Assembly: GCF_021228125.1 (NCBI RefSeq)
Contig: NZ_JAJQQS010000007.1
Span: forward strand, 322,744-386,743
Source of the DNA: Streptomyces albireticuli
Lineage (GTDB): Bacteria; Actinomycetota; Actinomycetes; Streptomycetales; Streptomycetaceae
Direction: 5' to 3'
Length of the DNA: 64,000 bases
The notes beneath the pieces were generated by a model, which searched no databases, was not told the origin of the DNA, and worked only from the letters and a program-made list of their open reading frames with translations. Below are positions 57,570 through 64,000 of this stretch, in pieces (position 1 is the stretch's first letter; every line of letters begins with the position of its first letter). Made by a program: the position numbers and the translations under genes.

Positions 57570-58787
57570 TCAGCCGCCGTTCCTCCGCGTCAGCAGCCAC
57601 GGTTCCACGACACCCAGCCCGCGCACCGGCCGCTGCCACATCGGCTGGAGGGCGAAGCGGTACTTCTCCGTGCCGTCGGCCGCCGCTGCCGCCTCCACCT
57701 CCGACTTGGGGGCGTCGCCGCTGCGGGCCAGCTCCTCCGCGAAGGCGCCGTCGACCAGGACCGCGTCCTTCGGCGCTATCGACGTCAGCCGGGAGGCCAG
57801 GTTCACCGTCGTACCGAAGACGTCGCCCATGCGCGTCGTCACCGTGCCGAAGGCGAGGCCGACCCGGAGCTCCGGCATCGTCTCGTCGTGGGTCATGGTC
57901 TCGATGAGCCGCAGCCCGATCTCGGCCGCGGTGCCCGCGTCGTCCGCCGAGTACAGCACCTCGTCGCCGAGCGTCTTGATGAGGCGTCCGCCGTGCGCCG
58001 CGACCAGGTCGGCGGCGGTCGTCTCGAACGCCTCGACCAGCTCGCCGAGCTCCTCCTCCTCCAGACGGCGCGTCAGGCGGGTGAAGCCCACGAGGTCGGC
58101 GAAGCCGACGGCCAGCCGGCGGTCGACCATCTCCGCGTCGTCCTGGGCCTGGACGACGCGGCCGGTGGAGGCGGCCAGCTGCCGCCGCCACACATAGATG
58201 AGGAACTCCTCCAGCTCGGGGAGGAGCAGCTCGACCAGCGGATAGGTGATCTCCGTCCGGGTCATGCCCGGTTCCTGAGGCTCGGTCAGCCCCTCCAGGA
58301 AGGAGTCGATCTGCCAGTCGGCGAGCCGGGCGGTGGTCTGCCCGGTGGAGCGGGCGACCTGGATGGCCATGGGCTCGCTGAGCAGCCCGGCCTCGACCAG
58401 GCCGGCGAGCCGGCGCAGGGCCAGCACGTCGGCCTCGGTCAGCGCGCGGGCCTGGCCGATGTCCGCGAAGCCCATCGCGCGCCAGAACCGGGAGGCGAGG
58501 TCCATGGAGACCCCGGCCGCGCGGGCGGCCTGGAAGGGGGTGTAGCGGCGCTCGGCGCCGAGGATCAGCGCTTCCAGCCGCAGGGCGATGGGGTCGCCGC
58601 CCTCGTCCCCGTACTCCTCGACGCCTCTGGCGCCGCCCCGGCCCGTACTTCGGCCCGCGCCGTCGGAGCCCTGCCGGTCGGCGTCGCCGCCGGTCCCGCC
58701 GGCGCTCCCGCGCGCGGCGCCGTCGCCGCCCGGGGTGCCGCCCGTGGCCTCAACGGCACGGGAGGTGCCCCCACCGTCGCCGGTCAC
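57570..58787 (-). CDS. cya: Adenylate cyclase, class III
   Basis: 405 residues. A Gly/Asp-rich disordered leader (1-65) precedes a helical sensor region (66-215, beginning L-R-L-E-A-L-I-L-G-A-E-R-R-Y-T) and the class III catalytic domain (about 222-385). The catalytic domain has the metal Asp in V-G-F-A-D-L-V-G-F-T and L-G-D-E-V. This order matches the single cytosolic adenylate cyclase of streptomycetes, which makes cAMP needed for germination and development. The position two genes from cdgE and next to birA matches other streptomycetes. Confidence 0.92.
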   Translation of the reverse strand: MTGDGGGTSRAVEATGGTPGGDGAARGSAGGTGGDADRQGSDGAGRSTGRGGARGVEEYGDEGGDPIALRLEALILGAERRYTPFQAARAAGVSMDLASRFWRAMGFADIGQARALTEADVLALRRLAGLVEAGLLSEPMAIQVARSTGQTTARLADWQIDSFLEGLTEPQEPGMTRTEITYPLVELLLPELEEFLIYVWRRQLAASTGRVVQAQDDAEMVDRRLAVGFADLVGFTRLTRRLEEEELGELVEAFETTAADLVAAHGGRLIKTLGDEVLYSADDAGTAAEIGLRLIETMTHDETMPELRVGLAFGTVTTRMGDVFGTTVNLASRLTSIAPKDAVLVDGAFAEELARSGDAPKSEVEAAAAADGTEKYRFALQPMWQRPVRGLGVVEPWLLTRRNGG

Positions 58788-58878
58788 CGCCCGCCCCCTG
58801 TCCGATCCGTGCGCACTGCCCTGCCGATCGCTGCTCGCTTAGGTTCCGGGCACAACGATACGACAAGTGTGCCGTAGC

Positions 58879-59757
58879 TCACTCTTCCGACAGCGCGGGC
58901 CGTAGGTGAACGATGTCGCCGGCGCCCACCGGCTGCTGCACCCCGGCACCGGTGGCCAGCACCAGCCGGCCGTCGCCGTCGACGGCCACGGCCTCCCCGA
59001 CCAGGTCTTTGCCGCCGGGCAGTTCGGCGCGCACGGTCCGGCCGAGGGTCGCGCACCCGGCGGCGTACGCCTCCTGGAGACGGGACGCGCGCGGGTCGCC
59101 TCCGGCGCGTCGCCACTCCGTGTACCACTCCTCCAGCGACCGCAGGACGGCCCGCAGCAGCGGATCGCGGTCCACGGTCGTGGCGCCGGCCAGGGCCAGC
59201 GACCCGGCCGTCGGCACCGGGAGCTCCTCGGCGCGGAGCGAGACGTTCAGGCCGATGCCCACGACGACGCCGTCGCCGGAGCGCTCGGCGAGGATGCCGC
59301 CGGTCTTGCGCTCGGCGCCGCCGACCGTCACAAGCAGGTCGTTCGGCCACTTCAGGGCGGTGTCCACACCGGCGGCGCGGGACAGCGCGGTGGCCGTCGC
59401 GACGCCGGCGAGCAGCGGCAGCCAGCCCCAGCGCTCGACCGGGACGTCCGGTCCCGGGGTGAGCAGTACGGAGAAGAAGAGGCCGGAGCGCGGCGGCGCG
59501 GTCCAGACCCGGTCGAGCCGGCCGCGTCCCGCGGACTGCTCCTCGGCGACGAGGACGGCGCCCTCGGCGGCCTTCCCCGCGGCGGCCGAGGCGACGAGGT
59601 CCGAATTGGTGGATCCGGTGCGCGCGACCACGTCGACGGAGCTCCACAGCCCGCCGGGGCGCAGGAGCCCGCGCCGGAGCGCGAGGGCGTTGAGTGGGGG
59701 CCGGTCGAGGTCGGACCAGCGGTTCGCGGCGGAGCCGGAGGCGTCAGCGGGCGTCAT
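58879..59757 (-). CDS. birA: Biotin-[acetyl-CoA carboxylase] ligase
   Basis: 292 residues from ATG 59757 (AAGGTGG 6 nt upstream). The biotin-binding G-R-G-R-L-D-R-V-W loop, K-W-P-N-D-L-L and G-I-G-L-N-V are present. The N-terminal DNA-binding domain of E. coli BirA is absent, so it is monofunctional. It attaches biotin to the acyl-CoA carboxylase alpha subunit, and it is divergent from the carboxylase beta gene. Confidence 0.95.
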   Translation of the reverse strand: MTPADASGSAANRWSDLDRPPLNALALRRGLLRPGGLWSSVDVVARTGSTNSDLVASAAAGKAAEGAVLVAEEQSAGRGRLDRVWTAPPRSGLFFSVLLTPGPDVPVERWGWLPLLAGVATATALSRAAGVDTALKWPNDLLVTVGGAERKTGGILAERSGDGVVVGIGLNVSLRAEELPVPTAGSLALAGATTVDRDPLLRAVLRSLEEWYTEWRRAGGDPRASRLQEAYAAGCATLGRTVRAELPGGKDLVGEAVAVDGDGRLVLATGAGVQQPVGAGDIVHLRPALSEE

Positions 59758-59892
59758 AAGAGCCACCTTAGGAGGCAATCGGCGGCAAAAAGGTGTGGCC
59801 GACGACGCACTGCCACGGCGCATCCACGCGGATACGCTACGAACCGGTAGCCCAGTCAGCCCATCCCTCAGGACGAGCAGGAGCCGCATCCC

Positions 59893-61482
59893 GTGTCCGA
59901 GCCGGAATACGACATCCATACCACCGCGGGCAAGCTCGCCGACCTCCGCCGCAGGACCGACGAGGCGACGCACGCGGGGTCGGCCCGCGCGGTGGAGAAG
60001 CAGCACGCGAAGGGCAAACTGACCGCCCGGGAGCGCGTCGAACTGCTGCTGGACGAGGGGTCCTTCGTCGAACTGGACGAGTTCGCGCGGCACCGCTCGA
60101 CCAACTTCGGCATCGAGCGGAACCGCCCTTACGGTGACGGCGTCGTCACCGGTTACGGCACCGTCGACGGCCGTACCGTCTGTGTCTACTCGCAGGACTT
60201 CACCGTCTTCGGCGGCTCGCTCGGCGAGGTGTACGGCGAGAAGATCGGCAAGGCCATGGACTTCGCGCTGAAGACCGGCTGTCCGATCATCGGCATCAAC
60301 GACGGCGGCGGCGCCCGCATCCAGGAGGGCGTGGTCGCGCTCGGCCTGTTCGGGGAGATCTTCCGGCGCAATGTGCACGCCTCGGGCGTGATCCCGCAGA
60401 TCTCGCTGATCGTCGGCCCGTGCGCGGGCGGCGCGGTGTACTCCCCCGCGATCACCGACTTCACGGTGATGGTCGACCAGACCTCGCACATGTTCATCAC
60501 CGGCCCCGACGTCATCAAGACCGTCACCGGTGAGGACGTCGGCTTCGAGGAGCTGGGCGGCGCCCGTACGCACAACGCCACCTCGGGCGTGGCCCACCAC
60601 ATGGCGGGCGACGAGAAGGACGCCATCGAGTACGTCAAGGCGCTGCTGTCCTATCTCCCCTCCAACAACCTCTCCGAGCCGCCCGCTTTCCCGGAGGAGG
60701 CGGACCTGGAGGTGTCGGACTCCGACCAGGAGCTGGACACCCTCATCCCGGACTCGGCCAACCAGCCGTACGACATGCACACCGTCATCGAGCACGTGCT
60801 GGACGACGGGGAGTTTCTGGAGACGCAGGCGCTGTTCGCGCCGAACATCATCACCGGCTTCGGCCGGGTCGAGGGCCACCCGGTCGGCATCGTGGCCAAC
60901 CAGCCGCTCCAGTTCGCCGGCTGCCTGGACATCGACGCGAGCGAGAAGGCCGCGCGTTTCGTCCGCACCTGCGACGCCTTCAACGTCCCGGTGCTCACCT
61001 TCGTGGACGTCCCGGGCTTCCTGCCGGGCACGGACCAGGAGTACAACGGCATCATCCGGCGCGGCGCCAAGCTGATCTACGCCTACGCCGAGGCCACGGT
61101 GCCGCTGATCACGGTGATCACCCGTAAGGCGTTCGGCGGGGCGTACGACGTCATGGGGTCCAAGCACCTCGGCGCGGACCTCAACGTGGCGTGGCCGACG
61201 GCGCAGATCGCGGTCATGGGTGCGCAGGGCGCGGTGAACATCCTGCACCGCCGTACGATCGCGGCCGCGGAGACCCCGGAGGAGCAGGAGGAGCTGCGCG
61301 CCAAGCTCATCGCGGACTACGAGGACACGCTGCTCAATCCCTACGCCGCGGCCGAGCGTGGCTACGTCGACGCGGTGATCATGCCGCATGAGACGCGGCG
61401 CCACATCGTGCGGGGGCTGCGGGTGCTGCGGGACAAGCGCGAGTCCCTGCCGCCGAAGAAGCACGGCAACATCCCGCTCTAG
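59893..61482 (+). CDS. pccB: Acyl-CoA (propionyl-CoA) carboxylase beta subunit
   Basis: 529 residues from GTG 59893 (CAGGAG 12 nt upstream). The carboxyltransferase domain holds the G-G-S-L-G-E and G-P-C-A-G-G-A-V-Y-S-P oxyanion loops in the N-half and R-K-A-F-G-G-A-Y-D-V-M in the C-half. It transfers carboxyl from biotin to propionyl- or acetyl-CoA, giving methylmalonyl- or malonyl-CoA. The alpha (biotin) subunit is elsewhere. It is followed after 14 nt by the epsilon subunit. Confidence 0.95.
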   Translation: MSEPEYDIHTTAGKLADLRRRTDEATHAGSARAVEKQHAKGKLTARERVELLLDEGSFVELDEFARHRSTNFGIERNRPYGDGVVTGYGTVDGRTVCVYSQDFTVFGGSLGEVYGEKIGKAMDFALKTGCPIIGINDGGGARIQEGVVALGLFGEIFRRNVHASGVIPQISLIVGPCAGGAVYSPAITDFTVMVDQTSHMFITGPDVIKTVTGEDVGFEELGGARTHNATSGVAHHMAGDEKDAIEYVKALLSYLPSNNLSEPPAFPEEADLEVSDSDQELDTLIPDSANQPYDMHTVIEHVLDDGEFLETQALFAPNIITGFGRVEGHPVGIVANQPLQFAGCLDIDASEKAARFVRTCDAFNVPVLTFVDVPGFLPGTDQEYNGIIRRGAKLIYAYAEATVPLITVITRKAFGGAYDVMGSKHLGADLNVAWPTAQIAVMGAQGAVNILHRRTIAAAETPEEQEELRAKLIADYEDTLLNPYAAAERGYVDAVIMPHETRRHIVRGLRVLRDKRESLPPKKHGNIPL

Positions 61483-61496
61483 GAAGGGGCTGTCCG

Positions 61497-61706
61497 ATGA
61501 TCAAGGTAGTGCGAGGCAACCCCACGCCGGAGGAGCTGGCCGCCGCCCTGGCGGTGGTCCAGGCCCGCGCGGCGGCGCGGGGCGCTGCCGCGCGGGACGC
61601 GGGCGAGGCGCGGCCGGAGTGGTCGGCGCCGGCGCGGCGGCTGGCGGCTGGCCGGGTGCCGGCGGCGGGGCCGCGGGCGTGGCGGACGACGTACTGGCCG
61701 TCGTAG
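61497..61706 (+). CDS. pccE: Acyl-CoA carboxylase epsilon subunit
   Basis: 69 residues. It starts M-I-K-V-V-R-G-N-P-T-P-E-E-L-A-A and ends W-R-T-T-Y-W-P-S, both hallmarks of the small actinobacterial epsilon subunit that stimulates the beta subunit. It begins 14 nt after pccB with AAGGGG upstream. Confidence 0.93.
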   Translation: MIKVVRGNPTPEELAAALAVVQARAAARGAAARDAGEARPEWSAPARRLAAGRVPAAGPRAWRTTYWPS

Positions 61707-61918
61707 GGACGGGCCTTTCCCCTACCCGCCCCTTCCCGTAACCAGGGGCTTCGCCCCCGGACCCCCTTTTCCGCGCTGCCGCGCGGTGGCCTCAAACGCC
61801 GGCCGGGCTGATTTTCAGCCCGGCCGACGTTTGAGGACCGGGGTCCGGGGCGGAGCCCCGCACGCGGCGGAGCCGCACATCGGATGCGGCGGGAAGGGGC
61901 GGGTAGGGGAAAAATCCC
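61707..61918. repeat. Streptomyces intergenic repeat, copy C
   Basis: The same mosaic as copies A and B: GGGGCTTCGCCCCC, CCTCAAACGCCGGCCGGGCTG, CGTTTGAGGACCGGGGTCC and GGGGCGGAGCCCC, followed by CGGGAAGGGGCGG. No gene inside. Confidence 0.85.
61791..61835. terminator. Hairpin in repeat copy C, downstream of pccE
   Basis: A 21-bp stem (61791-61811 with 61815-61835) with one mismatch and a TTT loop, CTCAAACG at the base. It would terminate the carboxylase transcript. Confidence 0.8.
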
Positions 61919-61932
61919 GCCCCGCCCTACCT

Positions 61933-61948
61933 TGAGTACGCGTACTCA
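61933..61948 (+). promoter_or_regulatory. Perfect 16-bp palindrome upstream of a 45-residue membrane protein
   Basis: TGAGTACGCGTACTCA is a perfect dyad with no central spacer, 26 nt before ATG 61975. The size and symmetry suggest an operator for a dimeric regulator, probably near a promoter; the regulator is unknown. Confidence 0.6.
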
Positions 61949-61974
61949 GGCGCGGCCCACCCCACCGCGCGACC

Positions 61975-62112
61975 ATGGAACCCATGCTGTGGTCGGATCC
62001 GCCCGAAGAGCCCCCCGAGGAGCTGCGCGAAGCGCAGGCCATGCTCCGCCGGGCCGGCCTCGTGCTGGCCGTCGGCATGGTGGTGCTGTTCGTCATCCTG
62101 GGCCTGCACTGA
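61975..62112 (+). CDS. 45-residue membrane protein upstream of PBP
   Basis: 45 residues from ATG 61975: an acidic, Pro-rich start (M-E-P-M-L-W-S-D-P-P-E-E-P-P-E-E-L), a short helical stretch with R-R, and one membrane helix (about 26-44) at the C-terminus. No ribosome site of good quality is visible. The composition and palindromic upstream region argue for a real gene. Function unknown. Confidence 0.6.
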   Translation: MEPMLWSDPPEEPPEELREAQAMLRRAGLVLAVGMVVLFVILGLH

Positions 62113-62210
62113 GTGAGCACCTCACTACCCCCGTAACTCACTGCAACCAAAATCCCCCCATTCGCATCATCACAAGGGAAATGCCCGCGATCCGGGGAGC
62201 GCGTCCCACC

Positions 62211-63674
62211 ATGAACAAACCCGTACGGCACATATCCGTCTTCGTCGGGGTGCTCGTACTCGCCCTGCTGGTCCAGGCGACCTGGGTGCAGTTCGTGCGC
62301 GGCGACGAGCTCGCCGAGCACAAGCAGAACAAGCGGGTCCGGATCGCCTCCTTCGCCCAGCCGCGCGGCAACATCATCGTGGGCGGCCAGCCGATCACAG
62401 GCGCCTCGGAGACCTCCGGCGACTACAAGTACAAGCGGACGTTCAAGGACGCCGAGATGTACGCCCCGGTCACCGGCTACTCCTCGCAGATCTACGGCAA
62501 CAGCCAGCTGGAGTTCGTCAACGACAAGCTGCTCAGCGGCACCGACGACCGGCTCTTCCTCCAGCGGACCACGGACATGCTCACGGGCAAGAAGCCGCGC
62601 GGCGGTGACGTGGTCACGACGATCAACCCGAAGGCGCAGAAGGCGGCCTTCGAGGGGCTCGGCAAGTACAAGGGCGCCGTCGTCGCGCTCGACCCGCGCA
62701 CGGGCAAGGTGCTGGCCCTGGCCTCCACCCCGTCCTACGACCCCTCGGTCTTCGCGGGGAACACGTACAAGGACCAGAAGGCGTGGGACGCCCTCGCGGC
62801 CGACAAGAACAAGCCGACCCTGAACCGGGCGCTCAAGGAGCGCTACCCCCCGGGCTCCACCTTCAAGATCCTCACCGCGGCGGCGGCCCTGGAGCACGGG
62901 ATCGTCTCGGACATCGACGCCAAGGGCAGCGCCCCGGTGCCGTACAAGCTGCCGCTGAGCACCACCACGGTCCGTAACGACGTGCAGACGCAGGAGTGCG
63001 TCAACGGTTCGCTGAAGGCCGGCCTCCAGTGGTCGTGCAACAACGTCTTCCTGGACCTCGCGGACAAGCTGGGCACGGACAAGATGCGCGAGACCGCGGA
63101 GAAGTTCGGGTTCAACGAGAAGAAGCTGGACATCCCGGTGCGGGCCGGCGAGAGCCTCTACCCCAAGAAGCTCGACCGCCCGCAGACCGCGCTGACCGGC
63201 ATGGGCCAGGGCAGCCTCGCCAGCACGCCGCTCCAGATCGCCATGATGACGGCCGGCCTCGCCAACGACGGCAAGGTGATGAAGCCCTACATGGTCGAGG
63301 AGCTGCGCGGGCCGGACCTCGGCACGCTGGAGAAGCACAAGCCCGAGCTGATGTCGCAGGCGGTCTCCGCCGACACGGCGCGCAAGGTCCAGACCATGAT
63401 GGAGAACACCGCGGAGAAGGGCACCGGCAAGGCGGCCCTGATCGACGGCGTCACGGTCGGCGCGAAGACCGGCACCGCGCAGCACGGTGTCAACAACGAG
63501 AAGCTGCCGTACGCCTGGTTCGTCTCGTACGCCAAGCAGGGCGACGGCTCGCCGGTCGCGGTGGCCGTCTTCATCGATCCCGAGGGCTCGGACATCGACC
63601 GCGAGGACATCTCGGGCGGCAAGCTCGCCGGCCCGATCGCCAAGAAGGTCATGGAGGCCGCGCTCGGCAAGTGA
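62211..63674 (+). CDS. Class B penicillin-binding protein (PbpA-like transpeptidase)
   Basis: 487 residues from ATG 62211 (GGGGAG about 11 nt upstream; ATG 62181 is also in frame). An N-terminal membrane anchor (7-25) precedes a non-catalytic region (to about 150) and the transpeptidase domain. All three motifs are intact: S-T-F-K, S-C-N and K-T-G-T-A. This type acts in wall synthesis at septum or polar growth; streptomycetes have several paralogues. The neighbours lack ftsW/rodA, so this is likely an accessory copy. Confidence 0.93.
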   Translation: MNKPVRHISVFVGVLVLALLVQATWVQFVRGDELAEHKQNKRVRIASFAQPRGNIIVGGQPITGASETSGDYKYKRTFKDAEMYAPVTGYSSQIYGNSQLEFVNDKLLSGTDDRLFLQRTTDMLTGKKPRGGDVVTTINPKAQKAAFEGLGKYKGAVVALDPRTGKVLALASTPSYDPSVFAGNTYKDQKAWDALAADKNKPTLNRALKERYPPGSTFKILTAAAALEHGIVSDIDAKGSAPVPYKLPLSTTTVRNDVQTQECVNGSLKAGLQWSCNNVFLDLADKLGTDKMRETAEKFGFNEKKLDIPVRAGESLYPKKLDRPQTALTGMGQGSLASTPLQIAMMTAGLANDGKVMKPYMVEELRGPDLGTLEKHKPELMSQAVSADTARKVQTMMENTAEKGTGKAALIDGVTVGAKTGTAQHGVNNEKLPYAWFVSYAKQGDGSPVAVAVFIDPEGSDIDREDISGGKLAGPIAKKVMEAALGK

Positions 63675-63695
63675 ACCACTGACGGATTCGCCCCG

Positions 63696-63754
63696 GTACG
63701 GGGGTCGGCTTACGACGGAGATGTCCCATCGCTCCCGTAAGTCGGCCCCCGTAC
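63696..63754 (+). terminator. Terminator after PBP gene
   Basis: A 19-bp stem (63696-63714 with 63736-63754) with two wobble pairs and a 21-nt loop, 22 nt beyond the stop. Confidence 0.75.
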
Positions 63755-63836
63755 GCGTGTGTTCACCACCGCACGCGAAGGCCACGACTTAACTGAGCAG
63801 CAATCACTTTGCCCCTGCACCGACACGTCGTATGGC

Positions 63837-63842
63837 TAGAAT
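63837..63842 (+). promoter_or_regulatory. -10 element of the last gene
   Basis: TAGAAT fits the Streptomyces -10 consensus TAGRRT, 37 nt before ATG 63880. No clear -35 was found at 16-19 nt. Confidence 0.4.
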
Positions 63843-63879
63843 CGACCAGCACAGTCACTCGAAGGGGGGTCGAGGAAGA

Positions 63880-64000
63880 ATGCGTACACGCTCTGTCGGC
63901 GCGCTCGCCGCGTTCCTCACCCTCGCCCTGGCCGTGCTGTTGACGTTCAGGACGGCCGACGCCGGGGAGATCCCGGTGGCCCCTTCCCTCACCTACTCGG
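63880..64000 (+). CDS. Secreted protein, 5' part only
   Basis: The first 40 codons from ATG 63880 (GAGGAAG upstream) encode a signal peptide (R-T-R-S-V-G-A-L-A-A-F-L-T-L-A-L-A-V) with probable cleavage near A-D-A-G. The rest lies outside the window. Function cannot be inferred. Confidence 0.7.
   Translation, partial: MRTRSVGALAAFLTLALAVLLTFRTADAGEIPVAPSLTYS

Noticed and set aside
58879..61464. A minus-strand open frame joining birA to an 860-residue product
   Set aside because: The upstream part is the antisense shadow of pccB; birA has its own ATG at 59757 with a good ribosome site.

Overview
The window is about 72% G+C by eye, with the codon use, GTG/TTG/CTG starts and ATGA/GTGA stop-start overlaps of an actinomycete. 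Gene content points to a Streptomyces chromosome: mycothiol conjugate amidase, GTP-type PEP carboxykinase, the clpP3-clpP4/PopR-like set, a hutH-cdgE-enoyl-CoA hydratase-cya-birA-acyl-CoA carboxylase order, a DasR-type operator before a chitinase, and an acyl-CoA carboxylase epsilon subunit. No rRNA, tRNA, CRISPR array, insertion sequence or prophage was seen, so this looks like core chromosome with some accessory small genes.

Layout. (1) 1-11.8 kb, minus strand: a Tad/Flp-type IVb pilus operon read as zinc-ribbon protein, CpaB, a CpaE-TadE fusion, TadE, CpaF ATPase, TadB, TadC, a 54-residue Flp pilin, TadG-like protein, a lipoprotein and an OmpA-domain protein. It is followed by an AbiEi/DUF559-like gene overlapping a secreted protein gene that runs off the window. 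No secretin or prepilin peptidase is present, as fits a monoderm with the peptidase elsewhere. (2) 11.9-16.9 kb: secreted degradative enzymes (GH18 chitinase, trypsin-like protease, M14 carboxypeptidase) and a two-gene zinc-finger mini-operon. (3) 16.9-24.4 kb: a D-amino-acid style locus, with RidA, an IclR regulator and a greatly enlarged PfkB kinase divergent from a PLP D-amino-acid deaminase and a D-aminoacylase, then an AlaA-like aminotransferase. (4) 24.4-30.2 kb: a small conserved gene under a palindromic promoter, pckG, a hemolysin III family protein, and an MFS exporter with its TetR regulator. (5) 30.4-44.9 kb: a DUF255 thioredoxin-like protein, mca, a DUF4307 protein, greA, a DrrAB-like ABC exporter, ilvA, a MarR regulator, a sigma-like gene, metB, msrA and a Tat-exported deaminase. 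(6) 45.1-47 kb: clpP3, clpP4 and a PopR/ClgR-like regulator. (7) 47.1-53.4 kb: a small L7/L12-tail membrane protein, a methyltransferase, an AraC regulator, a DUF2786 protein, an L,D-transpeptidase and a frameshifted surface-protein gene, interspersed with copies of a Streptomyces intergenic repeat. (8) 53.4-61.7 kb: hutH, cdgE (GAF-GGDEF), enoyl-CoA hydratase, cya and birA on minus, then pccB and the epsilon subunit on plus. (9) 61.7-64 kb: an intergenic repeat, a tiny membrane protein, a class B PBP and the start of another secreted protein.

How the genes work together. The pilus genes form one near-continuous, translationally coupled operon. The enzymes at 12-16 kb would release sugars and peptides from chitin and protein. 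The 17-24 kb locus would process N-acyl-D-amino acids and deaminate the products, with RidA removing enamine/imine intermediates. birA next to pccB/pccE places the biotinylating enzyme beside the carboxylase that needs biotin. Two second-messenger enzymes (c-di-GMP and cAMP) lie two genes apart. Convergent genes are repeatedly separated by long, near-perfect hairpins that act as bidirectional terminators. The points most worth a second look are the CpaE-TadE fusion and apparent CTG start of TadG, the minisatellite-bearing kinase, ClpP4 without its catalytic histidine, the Tat-exported deaminase, and the C-tract frameshift at 53.2 kb.
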